From Proteus terrae subsp. cibarius (lineage in GTDB: Bacteria > Pseudomonadota > Gammaproteobacteria > Enterobacterales > Enterobacteriaceae): 64,000 bases of DNA. Made by a program: the position numbers and the translations under genes. Each line of letters starts with the position of its first letter. Position 1 is the first letter of the stretch. Shown in pieces: positions 1-8,425 of this stretch. The notes beneath the pieces were generated by a model. The model was not told where the DNA came from and searched no databases. It was given only the letters and a program-made list of their open reading frames with translations. The DNA lies in assembly GCF_011045835.1 (NCBI RefSeq), contig NZ_CP047349.1, positions 1,860,001 to 1,924,000 on the forward strand, given 5' to 3'.

Positions 1-635
1 ATTTCATCTTCACCAATTTCAAAAGTAGGATGACCTACTGCGGGTAAGGTGCAAGATGTCAACGCACAGCCAATAGTTCGGGTATTTTCCATGGTTTTTT
101 GAGCAATACGCGTAACTTCATCAAGCGTTGCACCTTCTTCTGCTTTGGCGCCTGCCATTTTAAAACCATAGATCATCCCAGCAACACCACGACGTTTGTG
201 CGCTTCTTCTGGTTTTGCTGAAGCCACATCATCAGCGGCTAAAACAGTTGTACAACGAATATCATCTTCAAAATCAACCGTTTCAGTCGCCATATCAAAA
301 TTCATAATATCGCCACCGTAATTACCATAAAGTAGCAATACACCTAAGCCATTGTTGGCTTCACGAATGGCATCGGCCATTAAATCTGCTGAAGGCGAAG
401 CAAAAACATCACCTACAGCGGCAGCATCGAGTAACCCTTCACCGACATATCCGGTAAATACAGGTAAGTGACCTGAACCACCGCCAGTTACAATCCCCAC
501 TTTGGGCTTATCTGCTTTTTTCGAACGAGTAATCAATCTTGGCTGTGGTTGGCGATAAATATCACTATGAGCAAGGCATAAACCTGCTAATGTTTCATCG
601 ACATAATTTTCTGGCTTATTTAATATTTTTTTCAT
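1..635 (-). CDS. DhaK-like dihydroxyacetone kinase subunit (3' part outside window)
   Basis: About 211 N-terminal residues are visible; the gene runs off the left edge. The protein starts at an ATG at 635. It has the DhaK glycine-rich motif TGGGSGHLPVFTGYVG followed by GEGLLDAAAVGDVFASP and LLYGNYGGDIMNFDMA, matching the substrate-binding subunit of dihydroxyacetone-type kinases. E. coli DhaK has GHEP where this protein has GHLP; the His is kept but the Glu is Leu, so a different ketose substrate is likely. It lies 147 bp downstream of a tripartite transporter permease on the same strand, so it probably phosphorylates the imported compound or a product of it. The covalent-binding His of DhaK (about residue 218 in E. 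coli) lies just beyond the visible part and cannot be checked. Confidence 0.85.
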   Translation of the reverse strand, partial: MKKILNKPENYVDETLAGLCLAHSDIYRQPQPRLITRSKKADKPKVGIVTGGGSGHLPVFTGYVGEGLLDAAAVGDVFASPSADLMADAIREANNGLGVLLLYGNYGGDIMNFDMATETVDFEDDIRCTTVLAADDVASAKPEEAHKRRGVAGMIYGFKMAGAKAEEGATLDEVTRIAQKTMENTRTIGCALTSCTLPAVGHPTFEIGEDE

Positions 636-674
636 GTGATCACCCGATATTTTTATTTATCTGCTGATTTCTGA

Positions 675-705
675 CACCTTAAGCAAACGGATTTTATTTA
701 AGGTG
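675..705 (-). other. intercistronic inverted repeat before dhaK-like gene
   Basis: An 8-bp perfect inverted repeat, CACCTTAA at 675-682 and TTAAGGTG at 698-705, lies between the permease gene and the dhaK-like gene. There is no T run, so it is more likely an RNA stem or a regulator site than a terminator. Confidence 0.35.
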
Positions 706-782
706 AGTTTTCCCTGATACTTAAAAAAGTATCTCTCTATGATTAAATTTTTAATAATAAATATGAGTATTAAATAGGTTAT

Positions 783-2273
783 TTATTTAGCTTTAAATGC
801 ACCTCTAATTTGCATTACTACAATGAGTAGAAATACACTTGCTAATACCATCGAAATAGGTCTGTTAACGAAATTAGTTAAGTCACCATCAGATTTCATT
901 AATGATGAAAGTAAATTCTTTTCTAACATTGGCCCTAAGATCATGCCCAAAATAATCGGTGATATTGGGAATTTTCGTTCTTGAAGGAAATAACCGATAA
1001 CGCCCATTACCAACATAACAACAATAGAAGACATCGTATTTGTGATTGCGTAAGAGCCGACAAGACTAAATAAGATAATTGCTGGATAGATAATCGCATT
1101 ATCAATAGCAACAATCTTTTTCAATAAATTGACAACAATAAAAGCAATCGGTAATAAAATTAGGTTAGCGATAAAGAAAATAATAAAAACGGCATACAAC
1201 TTATCAGGATTGAATAAAAACAGTGTTGGCCCCGGTTGCATATCTTTCATATATAATACACCGATAATAATTGCAGCTGCAGAATCGCCCGGAATACCAA
1301 AGACTAAAGATGGGATCCAACTTCCTGCTAAGCTTGCATTATTACTCGCTGAAGCATCAACAATACCTTCCTCAGAGCCATGACCATATTTCTCTGGTTT
1401 TTTAGAGAGCTTCTTTGAAACAGCATACGAGATCCATGCCGCAATATCGGCGCCAGCACCTGGTAAAGCACCAATTAATGTGCCTATTATTCCGCTACGG
1501 AAAATACCACCTTTACGTTGGCGAACAACGCCACCAACCCCTTTAAAAATATTGTAAGAGTTATTTTCGGCATTCACTTCGTTTAGCGTAATTTGCTTTT
1601 CTTTCCAACGTTCAACGTAATATTTAATTGCACCTGAAATTGCAAATAATCCTATCATTGCTGGAATAAAGCTTACTCCTTGCATTAAAGAGACTTCACC
1701 AAAAGTAAAGCGAGCTTGTCCGGTAAATTCATCGTAACCAATAGTGGCTAGTGCGATACCAAAGAACAGCGCTAATAAGCTTTTTCGAATATGTGAACCT
1801 GAAACTATGGTTGCGCAGCTGAGCCCAATTAAAGAGAGCCACATATATTCATAAGAACTAAATTTTAAAGCAAACTCAGCTAATATTGGCGCTGTGGATG
1901 CTAATATAATCGTACCAATAACGCCACCAATCACTGAGCTTGTTAACGACATGCCCAGTACACGGTTTGTTTTGCCCTCTTTCACTAAAGTGTGAGCATC
2001 ATTGGTATAAGCTGCTGATGCTGGCGTACCCGGAATATTTAATAAGGCGCCAGGAATATCACCCGCAAATATAGAAGAGGCTCCGACAGAAATCATTAAG
2101 GCTAATGCAGGTATGGGATCGAGAAAAAAAGTAAATGGCACCATTAATGCGATGGCCATTGTTGATGTTAACCCGGGTATTGCACCAACAAATAAGCCAA
2201 ATAAACAAGCACCAATAATGACAAGTATTGTTGTGTAATCAATATAAGCAAGGGCGCTAATTAATATATCCAT
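783..2273 (-). CDS. tripartite tricarboxylate transporter permease, TctA family
   Basis: A 496-residue, very hydrophobic protein with about 11-12 predicted membrane segments. It has the TctA hallmarks GAIPGLTSTMAIALMVPFTF near the N-terminus and a second related segment, GALPGAGADIAAWISYAVSKK, near residue 270. It is the large channel subunit of a TTT (TctABC-type) secondary transporter in the inner membrane, which takes substrate from a periplasmic binding protein. It follows the TctB-like gene by 15 bp and forms one operon with tctC, tctB and the HTH-kinase gene. The substrate is unknown; the neighbouring PfkB and DhaK kinases suggest a sugar or sugar acid rather than citrate. Confidence 0.92.
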   Translation of the reverse strand: MDILISALAYIDYTTILVIIGACLFGLFVGAIPGLTSTMAIALMVPFTFFLDPIPALALMISVGASSIFAGDIPGALLNIPGTPASAAYTNDAHTLVKEGKTNRVLGMSLTSSVIGGVIGTIILASTAPILAEFALKFSSYEYMWLSLIGLSCATIVSGSHIRKSLLALFFGIALATIGYDEFTGQARFTFGEVSLMQGVSFIPAMIGLFAISGAIKYYVERWKEKQITLNEVNAENNSYNIFKGVGGVVRQRKGGIFRSGIIGTLIGALPGAGADIAAWISYAVSKKLSKKPEKYGHGSEEGIVDASASNNASLAGSWIPSLVFGIPGDSAAAIIIGVLYMKDMQPGPTLFLFNPDKLYAVFIIFFIANLILLPIAFIVVNLLKKIVAIDNAIIYPAIILFSLVGSYAITNTMSSIVVMLVMGVIGYFLQERKFPISPIILGMILGPMLEKNLLSSLMKSDGDLTNFVNRPISMVLASVFLLIVVMQIRGAFKAK

Positions 2274-2288
2274 ACTGTTGTTCTCTAT

Positions 2289-2726
2289 TTATGAAAATAG
2301 CTGAGGTAGCGGTACTAACAGTACAGCGGTAAATAAGTAATACACTCCTAACACCACACTGGCTGAAATAATAAAGCTGTATATAGGTTTTGTTATTGCA
2401 TATTTCATCATTAACGGTGCTGTAATAATTAAACCTGTTAAAATAAAACCTAGATAATCCGATGCAAAAACATAAAAAAGAATAATACCAATAATTAATA
2501 AAACAAATTTGATTTCATGCCATGAAACTAATGGAATATCACTTTCTTGATCACGTGAAAATATATCGATTAACGAAAAGATAATCATGCCACCGCCAAT
2601 AATAGAAGGCATAAACGCGGCACCATATTCACTAAAGTCACCTAATGAATACGCACTATAAACAATAAGAAATAAACCAAAGCAACAAAATATTAGCGAT
2701 AGAATATGACGATTTAGCATAGGCAT
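2289..2726 (-). CDS. tripartite tricarboxylate transporter small subunit, TctB family
   Basis: A 145-residue membrane protein with about four hydrophobic segments (residues about 7-25, 38-55, 70-88, 100-140), the size and layout of TctB small permease subunits. It sits between the binding-protein gene and the TctA gene, the usual TTT order. No clear Shine-Dalgarno sequence precedes the ATG, and a strong GC hairpin ends only a few bases upstream, so its translation or transcription may be lower than that of tctC. The family assignment rests mainly on length, hydrophobicity and position. Confidence 0.85.
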   Translation of the reverse strand: MPMLNRHILSLIFCCFGLFLIVYSAYSLGDFSEYGAAFMPSIIGGGMIIFSLIDIFSRDQESDIPLVSWHEIKFVLLIIGIILFYVFASDYLGFILTGLIITAPLMMKYAITKPIYSFIISASVVLGVYYLFTAVLLVPLPQLFS

Positions 2727-2728
2727 AA

Positions 2729-2751
2729 AAACGGCTGTTGTTCAGCCGTTT
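2729..2751 (-). terminator. hairpin plus T run between tctC-like and tctB-like genes
   Basis: A 9-bp perfect stem (AAACGGCTG and CAGCCGTTT, loop of 5) is followed on the minus strand by a T run. It lies inside the operon, just after the binding-protein gene. It looks like a partial terminator or RNA-end stabiliser that would let the binding protein be made in excess over the permease. Confidence 0.6.
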
Positions 2752-2757
2752 CCTCAG

Positions 2758-3702
2758 TTATTTCTTTATAATTTCACCAAACTTTTTATCTTCATTGGCC
2801 ATAAATTGAGTGGCATCATCGCCATATAATTCGATAACTTCAAAACCTTGTTTATTTGCAAACTCGGCTAATTCACCAGAGGCATACACTTTTTTCATTG
2901 CCGCAGTGAGTTTATCTTGTACTTCTTTATCTAGCCCTTTTGGCGCAACTAGCATATTCCACGCTTGCAGATCCCAATTATAAGGTGTGGCTTCTTTGAA
3001 TAACGGTACGTCAGGATAAAAAGCCGATTTCTCATTTGACATAACTGCCATATGTTTCACTAATCCAGCTTTTACCATGCTGTCCGCTTCACCTAATGAA
3101 GAAGTCACAATATCAACACCACCAGAAGCAAGCTCTTGTAATGCAGCACTTGCACCTTGAGATGGAATAAAGCGAATGGCGTTATCAGGTAATCCAGCAG
3201 CACGTAACATACCAATAGTATTGAGATGCCAGATTGAATTTAAGCCACTACCCGATGCTTTTAACTTGCCCGGATTTGCTTTCGCGTAATCAATAATTTC
3301 CTGTGCATTTTTAAATGGCGAGGATTTTCCAACTTGTAACCCACCATAAATTACAGCAAGACGTGTGATCGGTGTGTAATCTTGATAAGTTAAATTCGTC
3401 ATTCCCTGATGATGCATCATGGTAATTTCAACTGTTGCAATACCCAGTGTGTAACCATCGGGCTTTGCATTTTTAATTGCGTCGTGACCTACAACTCCGC
3501 TACCACCAGTTTTATTTATCACATTAACGGTTACACCCAACTCTTCTTGTAGTCCTTTAGCCGCTAGGCGTGCAACGGTATCTGTGTTACCTCCAGCCGC
3601 CCAAGGAACAACAATAGTAATCGGCTTTTCAGGGTATTGAGCAAAAGCCGGAAGTGTAAAAATGGAACTGCATAGGGTAAATGCCAGAAGTGTTTTTTTC
3701 AT
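2758..3702 (-). CDS. tripartite tricarboxylate transporter substrate-binding protein, TctC/Bug family
   Basis: A 314-residue periplasmic binding protein. The signal peptide MKKTLLAFTLCSSIFTLPAFA is followed by QYPEKPITIVVPWAAGGNTD, a classic Bug/TctC start. The preferred ATG is at 3702: it overlaps the upstream stop as TAATG, with AAAGG eight bases before it. An in-frame GTG three codons upstream (3711) is less likely. The protein should capture a small organic compound in the periplasm for the TctAB permease. A hairpin just downstream may raise its level relative to the membrane subunits. Confidence 0.93.
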   Translation of the reverse strand: MKKTLLAFTLCSSIFTLPAFAQYPEKPITIVVPWAAGGNTDTVARLAAKGLQEELGVTVNVINKTGGSGVVGHDAIKNAKPDGYTLGIATVEITMMHHQGMTNLTYQDYTPITRLAVIYGGLQVGKSSPFKNAQEIIDYAKANPGKLKASGSGLNSIWHLNTIGMLRAAGLPDNAIRFIPSQGASAALQELASGGVDIVTSSLGEADSMVKAGLVKHMAVMSNEKSAFYPDVPLFKEATPYNWDLQAWNMLVAPKGLDKEVQDKLTAAMKKVYASGELAEFANKQGFEVIELYGDDATQFMANEDKKFGEIIKK

Positions 3703-4946
3703 TATATGCACCTTTTCTCATTGCAGATTATTTGTGGTCGAATATCTTCGAGCCTTGATTTAAGGCGAGCCTGGACTTGAGAAAGCACAGGCATTGCTGT
3801 TACGCCTTTTTGTTCTATAAATGCAGAGAGGAAAGCACTGGCAAATAATACACTCTCATGCATTGTACCTCCCGCTGCTATTTTTGAAGCAAATGCGCCA
3901 TTAAAAGCATCCGTGGCAGCCATCGTATCCACTCGCAACGATGGCATAGGGGGTATATGAAATGTGGCTCGTCCATCAAAATAAACCACACCAAGCTCAT
4001 CCATATAGATAATGACTTTCTTGTTTTCATCACCTGAAATAATGCCAATAGCCTGTTTAGCGTCATTAATGTCGTTTATTTCAATGTCAGCCCAATGTGA
4101 TGCTTGGTTTGCATTTAAGGTAATAAAATCAAGATTTGAATAAAGTTGCTTTAGGTTTTCGTTATAAGGTGCAACATTAAGTACGACTGTTTTATTAACT
4201 GATTTTGCAAACAGTGCGGCTTTAATATTGGCTTCTATATTAATTTCACCTTGAAGCAATAACACATCAGCTTCACTTACATAAGGCAAAGAAATATCAA
4301 TCTCTTGATCTGAAAATGTATTGTTCGCACCTAAATAAGTCGCTGTAATATTATTTTGTGTTCTATCTGCTAAATAACTAATTGAACTACCTGTCGGTTC
4401 TATTTCTGTTTGAAAAATAGTAAAAGAATCAATCCCACTTTCTTGTAAATATTTATAAGCGTATTTACTAAAATGATCTTCACCCACTTTCGTTATTAAG
4501 TGTACTTTCGCATCAGAAAAACTGGCAGCCATTGCCTGATTTGTTCCTTTGCCACCAGGGCCTATCGAATTACTTTTAGAGTTAATTAACTCACCAACTT
4601 TTGGAAAAGAATCGACATTGGCAATAATATCTACTACAAACGACCCAAGCACACAGACTTTGCCTTCAGGCTTTCTATCTTTACGTTCTCTCACGATTAA
4701 TAAATCGTGCAATAAACATGAAATATCAAAACTATCACTAAATTTACTTATTTTTTTTATTTCTTGTTTCCCTAGTATGGCGCCACCATGACAACGTTTG
4801 ATCAACCCTTCTCCTTCAAGGTATTTCAAATCATTACGGATAGTTTCCAATGTGACACTGAATTTCTCCGCAAGTTGAGCCACTTTAACTTTCTTTTGTT
4901 CCCTGATGATGGTGTAAATTTCCTGCCGCCGTTCTTCTGAAAACAT
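3702..4946 (-). CDS. DeoR-type HTH regulator fused to a PfkB-family sugar kinase
   Basis: A 414-residue fusion. Residues 1-57 (from MFSEERRQEI) form a DeoR-type winged helix with VTLETIRNDLKYLEGEGLIKRCHGG; from about residue 90 onward it is a ribokinase/PfkB domain with GGKGTNQAMAAS and DTMAATDAFNGAF. Family members usually read AAGD or GAGD at the anion hole; here it is AATD, with the Asp base kept. The ATG at 4946 is chosen because CGGAGG lies eight bases before it; a longer reading from 5012 lacks this. It is the first gene of the tct/dhaK-like operon and is coupled to the binding-protein gene by TAATG. It may both sense and phosphorylate a sugar, or act mainly as a sugar-responsive repressor of its own operon. 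Confidence 0.88.
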   Translation of the reverse strand: MFSEERRQEIYTIIREQKKVKVAQLAEKFSVTLETIRNDLKYLEGEGLIKRCHGGAILGKQEIKKISKFSDSFDISCLLHDLLIVRERKDRKPEGKVCVLGSFVVDIIANVDSFPKVGELINSKSNSIGPGGKGTNQAMAASFSDAKVHLITKVGEDHFSKYAYKYLQESGIDSFTIFQTEIEPTGSSISYLADRTQNNITATYLGANNTFSDQEIDISLPYVSEADVLLLQGEINIEANIKAALFAKSVNKTVVLNVAPYNENLKQLYSNLDFITLNANQASHWADIEINDINDAKQAIGIISGDENKKVIIYMDELGVVYFDGRATFHIPPMPSLRVDTMAATDAFNGAFASKIAAGGTMHESVLFASAFLSAFIEQKGVTAMPVLSQVQARLKSRLEDIRPQIICNEKRCI

Positions 4947-5050
4947 ATAAAGTGCCTCCGTATCATTGATAACGAGAATAAGAAGATTAGGCGAGTGATT
5001 CTGCGATGGCATTCAAAACAAAAAACCAAAAACAAAAGCAAAACCAAATC

Positions 5051-5072
5051 GAAGCAATTTAGATCACATTTC
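5051..5072 (-). promoter_or_regulatory. CRP-like site upstream of HTH-kinase operon
   Basis: On the minus strand AAATGTGATCTAAATTGC matches the left half of the CRP consensus (AAATGTGATCTA) exactly, while the right half is weak. It lies about 105-125 bp upstream of the start codon of the HTH-kinase gene, a plausible place for catabolite control of a carbon-uptake operon. Confidence 0.45.
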
Positions 5073-5159
5073 TTTAACACAATATCAATTGGTATACGTT
5101 AAAAATGAGAGGTGAAACGAGTCGAATAAAGAATGGTGATTAAGAAAAGAGAGGTAGGA

Positions 5160-5181
5160 TCAGCCGTTCAACGACGGCTGA
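5160..5181 (-). other. GC hairpin downstream of azlD
   Basis: An 8-bp perfect stem, TCAGCCGT and ACGGCTGA with a 6-base loop, lies 79 bp past the azlD stop. Neither strand has a proper T run, so terminator function is doubtful. The stem shares its core (CAGCCGT) with the hairpin at 2729-2751. Confidence 0.35.
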
Positions 5182-5259
5182 TAAAATAACGACTTATATT
5201 ATTACAGAAATGATAATTTTAAAATGTAAATGTCATGTTAAATAAAATCACCGTGGTAT

Positions 5260-5574
5260 TTAGTTTAACAAGGCATTAAGCAGATAAAAGCCCACTAATG
5301 TGAGTAAAACCACCACTAAGGTATTACGTATTTTAAGCGCTAATCCTACACATAATAAGGTTCCCCAAAGATAAGGATTATCTAAAATACCTTTGAATTC
5401 TCCTTTTTCTAACAGCACGATTGGCGCACAGATTGCCGTTAATAAACAAGGTGCAGAATATCCTAATGCTTGTCTGATCACTGACGGTAATTTGACGGGG
5501 ATCGCCGGTTCAAGAAAGAAATAACGCAACATGAAAATGACCAGCGCCAAAATTAATAATAACGACCATGTCAT
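5260..5574 (-). CDS. azlD: AzlD-family small subunit of branched-chain amino-acid exporter
   Basis: A 104-residue membrane protein with three to four hydrophobic segments, starting MTWSLLLILALVIFMLRYFF, with PSVIRQALGYSAPCLLTAICAPIVL as in the AzlD/YgaH family. The ATG overlaps the stop of azlC by four bases (ATGA), so the two are co-translated. AzlC and AzlD (YgaZ and YgaH in E. coli) act together in the inner membrane to export branched-chain amino acids and analogues. Confidence 0.88.
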   Translation of the reverse strand: MTWSLLLILALVIFMLRYFFLEPAIPVKLPSVIRQALGYSAPCLLTAICAPIVLLEKGEFKGILDNPYLWGTLLCVGLALKIRNTLVVVLLTLVGFYLLNALLN

Positions 5575-6284
5575 TTTTGTTCTCCTCTTGCCCTAGCTAC
5601 ACAAACAGCAACAAACATGCCTGTTAACCCACCAATAACTACGCCACCTTCTATATTCAACCAACTAAAAATAATCGAGAGGCAAAAAGAGACAATAACG
5701 CCGACTAACGTACTAAATGTTTTTATTAACGGAATTACAATCGCTAATAAAGTAGCAACAATAGAAAAATCAAGATGATAACGAGATAAATCAGAAACTT
5801 GGCTTGCCATAATAATGCCAACAATACTGACAGCAACCCACGCTAAATAAAAACATAATCCCGCACCTATCATATAAGCGGGTGTGAGTTTTACTTTCGG
5901 CTGTGCTGAAACTGCAAAAAGCTCATCCGTTAATAAAAATCCTATCGTAATACGTTGATACCATTTTAAATGGGCAACATGTGGACGTAAGGTCAATCCG
6001 TATAAAAGATGTTGTGCTGTAATAAAAAAAACAGAAACAATAATGGTCAGCATTCCTGCACCAGAAACCACTAATCCTAACGTGACTAGTTGTGCTGCCC
6101 CTGCAAATATAATTGCAGACATTCCGATACTTTGTGCAAAGGTTAACCCTGCATCAACGGCCATTGATCCTGCTAATATTCCCCAAGGAATAACCGCAAG
6201 GCATAAAGGCAAAACATGCAAAGCACCAAGGCCGAAAGCACGCATTACTTGCCTATCTTCATTATTATTTTTGATTTTTTCCAT
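5571..6284 (-). CDS. azlC: AzlC-family branched-chain amino-acid exporter
   Basis: A 237-residue inner-membrane protein with about six to seven membrane segments. It has the AzlC pattern AVIPWGILAGSMAVDAG, FAGAAQLVTLGL and FFITAQHLLYGLTLRPHVAHL. It is the large subunit of the two-component exporter completed by azlD directly downstream (4-bp overlap). An AraC regulator lies 130 bp upstream on the same strand and is the natural candidate controller. The precise substrate (valine, leucine, methionine or an analogue) cannot be read from sequence. Confidence 0.9.
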   Translation of the reverse strand: MEKIKNNNEDRQVMRAFGLGALHVLPLCLAVIPWGILAGSMAVDAGLTFAQSIGMSAIIFAGAAQLVTLGLVVSGAGMLTIIVSVFFITAQHLLYGLTLRPHVAHLKWYQRITIGFLLTDELFAVSAQPKVKLTPAYMIGAGLCFYLAWVAVSIVGIIMASQVSDLSRYHLDFSIVATLLAIVIPLIKTFSTLVGVIVSFCLSIIFSWLNIEGGVVIGGLTGMFVAVCVARARGEQK

Positions 6285-6414
6285 TTACCCGTCTTCACTT
6301 CTAATACATTAATTCTATGGAGAATGATTATCAGTCAGTAAAGATAAATGGGATTGTATAAAATTGCTATTTTGTTTTTTTATTACGCTGTACTTTTTTA
6401 CTATCATTTATTTT

Positions 6415-7269
6415 TTATGACAATAAAGGGGATTTTAAAGAGGATGACAATCGAAGCCCTTTTAAATAATTACCCGGCGTGACACCAATGGCATTTTTAA
6501 AATGGCGATGAAAATGGCTTTGATCTGAAAAACCACAAAGTTGTGTAACATCAGAAAGCGTATGACCTAAAGAAAGCAATTGTCTTGCTTTGCGAATTCG
6601 CGCTTGAATAAGCCAAGCGTGGGGAGTCATGCCAATTTCTTTTTTAAATTGACGTAAAAAATGCCAAGGGCTTAAATTTACCATCTCGGCTAAGGTATTA
6701 AGTGAAAATTCATTTTCAGGTGTGTCATTCATTAATTCACTGACCCATTGCAACCGCTGCCCTATTGCACTCAACGGCTTTTCTTGAATTCGTGTTTTGC
6801 TATAACGCAATATCAACATTGCCATTGTTGAAAGTAACAAAGACTCTTTAAGTAGAAAATTATTGGGTTGCTCTAATAATGAAAAAAACAATAAAAGCTG
6901 CTGACTTAAACCCGGATCGTGAATGACGGCATCAGGAAACCACGGCGTTGAACCACGCTCTTGCTGTAAATCACGCGTTAATGTTTGCAGATATTCCGGT
7001 GTGGGATAAATAGCTTGATACGCCCAGCCAGATTCAACCGCAGATGAGCCTGTGTGGATTTCATCTGCATTGACAATAATGATATCGCCTTTAGGTGCGA
7101 TATGTTCGCTTCCTGTGCGATAAAACTGTTGTGCGCCATCATCAATTACACCAATACAGAAGCCTTCATGAGTATGGCGAGAGAAAGTTTGATGCAAATA
7201 TTCAGCTTGCAGATAAGCAAGGCTATTAAGCTCAGGAAGGTGAATAAGTTTAGCCTGCTCTTGTCGCAT
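6415..7269 (-). CDS. AraC-family transcriptional regulator
   Basis: A 284-residue protein. The N-terminal part (about 1-150) is a cupin-like effector-binding domain with FSRHTHEGFCIGVIDDGAQQFY. The C-terminal 100 residues form the double HTH of AraC proteins: FSLNTLAEMVNLSPWHFLRQFKKEIGMTPHAWL followed by SDVTQLCGFSDQSHFHRHFKNAIGVTPGNYLKGL. It is upstream of azlCD on the same strand and probably controls that pair in response to an amino acid; this link is inferred from position only. Confidence 0.9.
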   Translation of the reverse strand: MRQEQAKLIHLPELNSLAYLQAEYLHQTFSRHTHEGFCIGVIDDGAQQFYRTGSEHIAPKGDIIIVNADEIHTGSSAVESGWAYQAIYPTPEYLQTLTRDLQQERGSTPWFPDAVIHDPGLSQQLLLFFSLLEQPNNFLLKESLLLSTMAMLILRYSKTRIQEKPLSAIGQRLQWVSELMNDTPENEFSLNTLAEMVNLSPWHFLRQFKKEIGMTPHAWLIQARIRKARQLLSLGHTLSDVTQLCGFSDQSHFHRHFKNAIGVTPGNYLKGLRLSSSLKSPLLS

Positions 7270-7351
7270 TGAATATTGACTCCATCAACAGTAAAAATCA
7301 TCAGCTTGTATCATAAACACTATACTGATGATTGCATAAAATTGCTCAGCC

Positions 7352-8362
7352 TTACTCATGTCGTTGATGAATTTTTGCTGGAACAAAAATTTGATAAGAT
7401 CCTAAATTTGTCTGGTTAATTAATCCCATAATCAGTCGGAAACAGTGTGAGGCTAATTCGGGGTTATTTTGAGCAATTGTATCTATGGGGATTGATAATG
7501 AATCATAAAGATAGTGATCATCAAAACCTGCCAAATAGACTTCATTTTGCATCTGTTTATTTTGACTTAGATAGCGCAACACTCCATCTAATAAGCCACA
7601 AGCAGAAGTAAAAATAAACTTAGGCGCTCGTCCTAGTGATGCACACAAAGAGCCAAACATTTCATAACCAGAACTTGGGTGATAATGCCCATGAATGATC
7701 CACTCTGATTTCAAATTAATATTTGCTTGTGAAAGCCCTTGGGTGAAACCTAAAAGGCGATCTTTAGTCGGTGAAAGCGTTGATTGCCCGCCTAAAAAGT
7801 AAAGCTCATCAATACCTTTTGTTGAAGCAATCTCTTCAATGAGTTGTTGTGTCGTGGTTGTTGAATCTGTGACAACAAAAGGCAGTGTTGTTCCTTCAAA
7901 ATACCGATCAAATAGCACAACAGGTATTTGTTTACTCAAACGCTGATATTCAACATCACTTTGTAAACATGAGGCGACAATTAAACCGTCGATTTGTCGT
8001 GATAATAGATGTTCTATCGCCAGTGTTTCTTGAGCCGCATTTTCATCAGTACAGGAAATAAGTAATTGAATACCTGCTTCTCTGCATAATATTTCTAGTT
8101 CATACGCCACAGAAGCAAAACCATAGTTAGTTATATCAGGAATAACCAACCCTAATGCATAACTACGATTATCACGTAAAGAGCGAGCATGAATATTAGG
8201 CTGATATTGATATTGTTCAGCTATAGTCGTAATACGCGCGATAGTATCATCAGATACTCGCATCTCTTTACCACGGCCATTTAATACTAAACTTGCCGTT
8301 GTTTTTGAAACACCCGCTAATTTTGCAATATCGGTGATCGTGATACGTTTTTGTTTTTTCAC
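7352..8362 (-). CDS. scrR: LacI-family sucrose operon repressor ScrR
   Basis: A 336-residue LacI/GalR protein. The N-terminal HTH reads ITITDIAKLAGVSKTTASLVLNGRG, followed by a periplasmic-binding-protein-like effector domain. It is the third gene of the scrA-scrB-scrR operon, 63 bp after scrB and on the same strand. ScrR proteins repress scr genes and release DNA on binding fructose or fructose-phosphate. Palindromes resembling LacI-type operators lie upstream of scrA (11262-11275 and 11328-11340), so the repressor is probably autoregulated with the operon. Confidence 0.9.
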   Translation of the reverse strand: MKKQKRITITDIAKLAGVSKTTASLVLNGRGKEMRVSDDTIARITTIAEQYQYQPNIHARSLRDNRSYALGLVIPDITNYGFASVAYELEILCREAGIQLLISCTDENAAQETLAIEHLLSRQIDGLIVASCLQSDVEYQRLSKQIPVVLFDRYFEGTTLPFVVTDSTTTTQQLIEEIASTKGIDELYFLGGQSTLSPTKDRLLGFTQGLSQANINLKSEWIIHGHYHPSSGYEMFGSLCASLGRAPKFIFTSACGLLDGVLRYLSQNKQMQNEVYLAGFDDHYLYDSLSIPIDTIAQNNPELASHCFRLIMGLINQTNLGSYQIFVPAKIHQRHE

Positions 8363-8425
8363 TATTATTCTACTTAATGTCTCGTTCTCTAAACTTAAAC
8401 TGTTTTATTGTTTATATAATTGTAT

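Noticed and set aside
6300..6335. Fur-like GAGAATGATTATCA upstream of azlC
   Set aside because: Only about 13 of 19 consensus matches and no iron link of azlCD.
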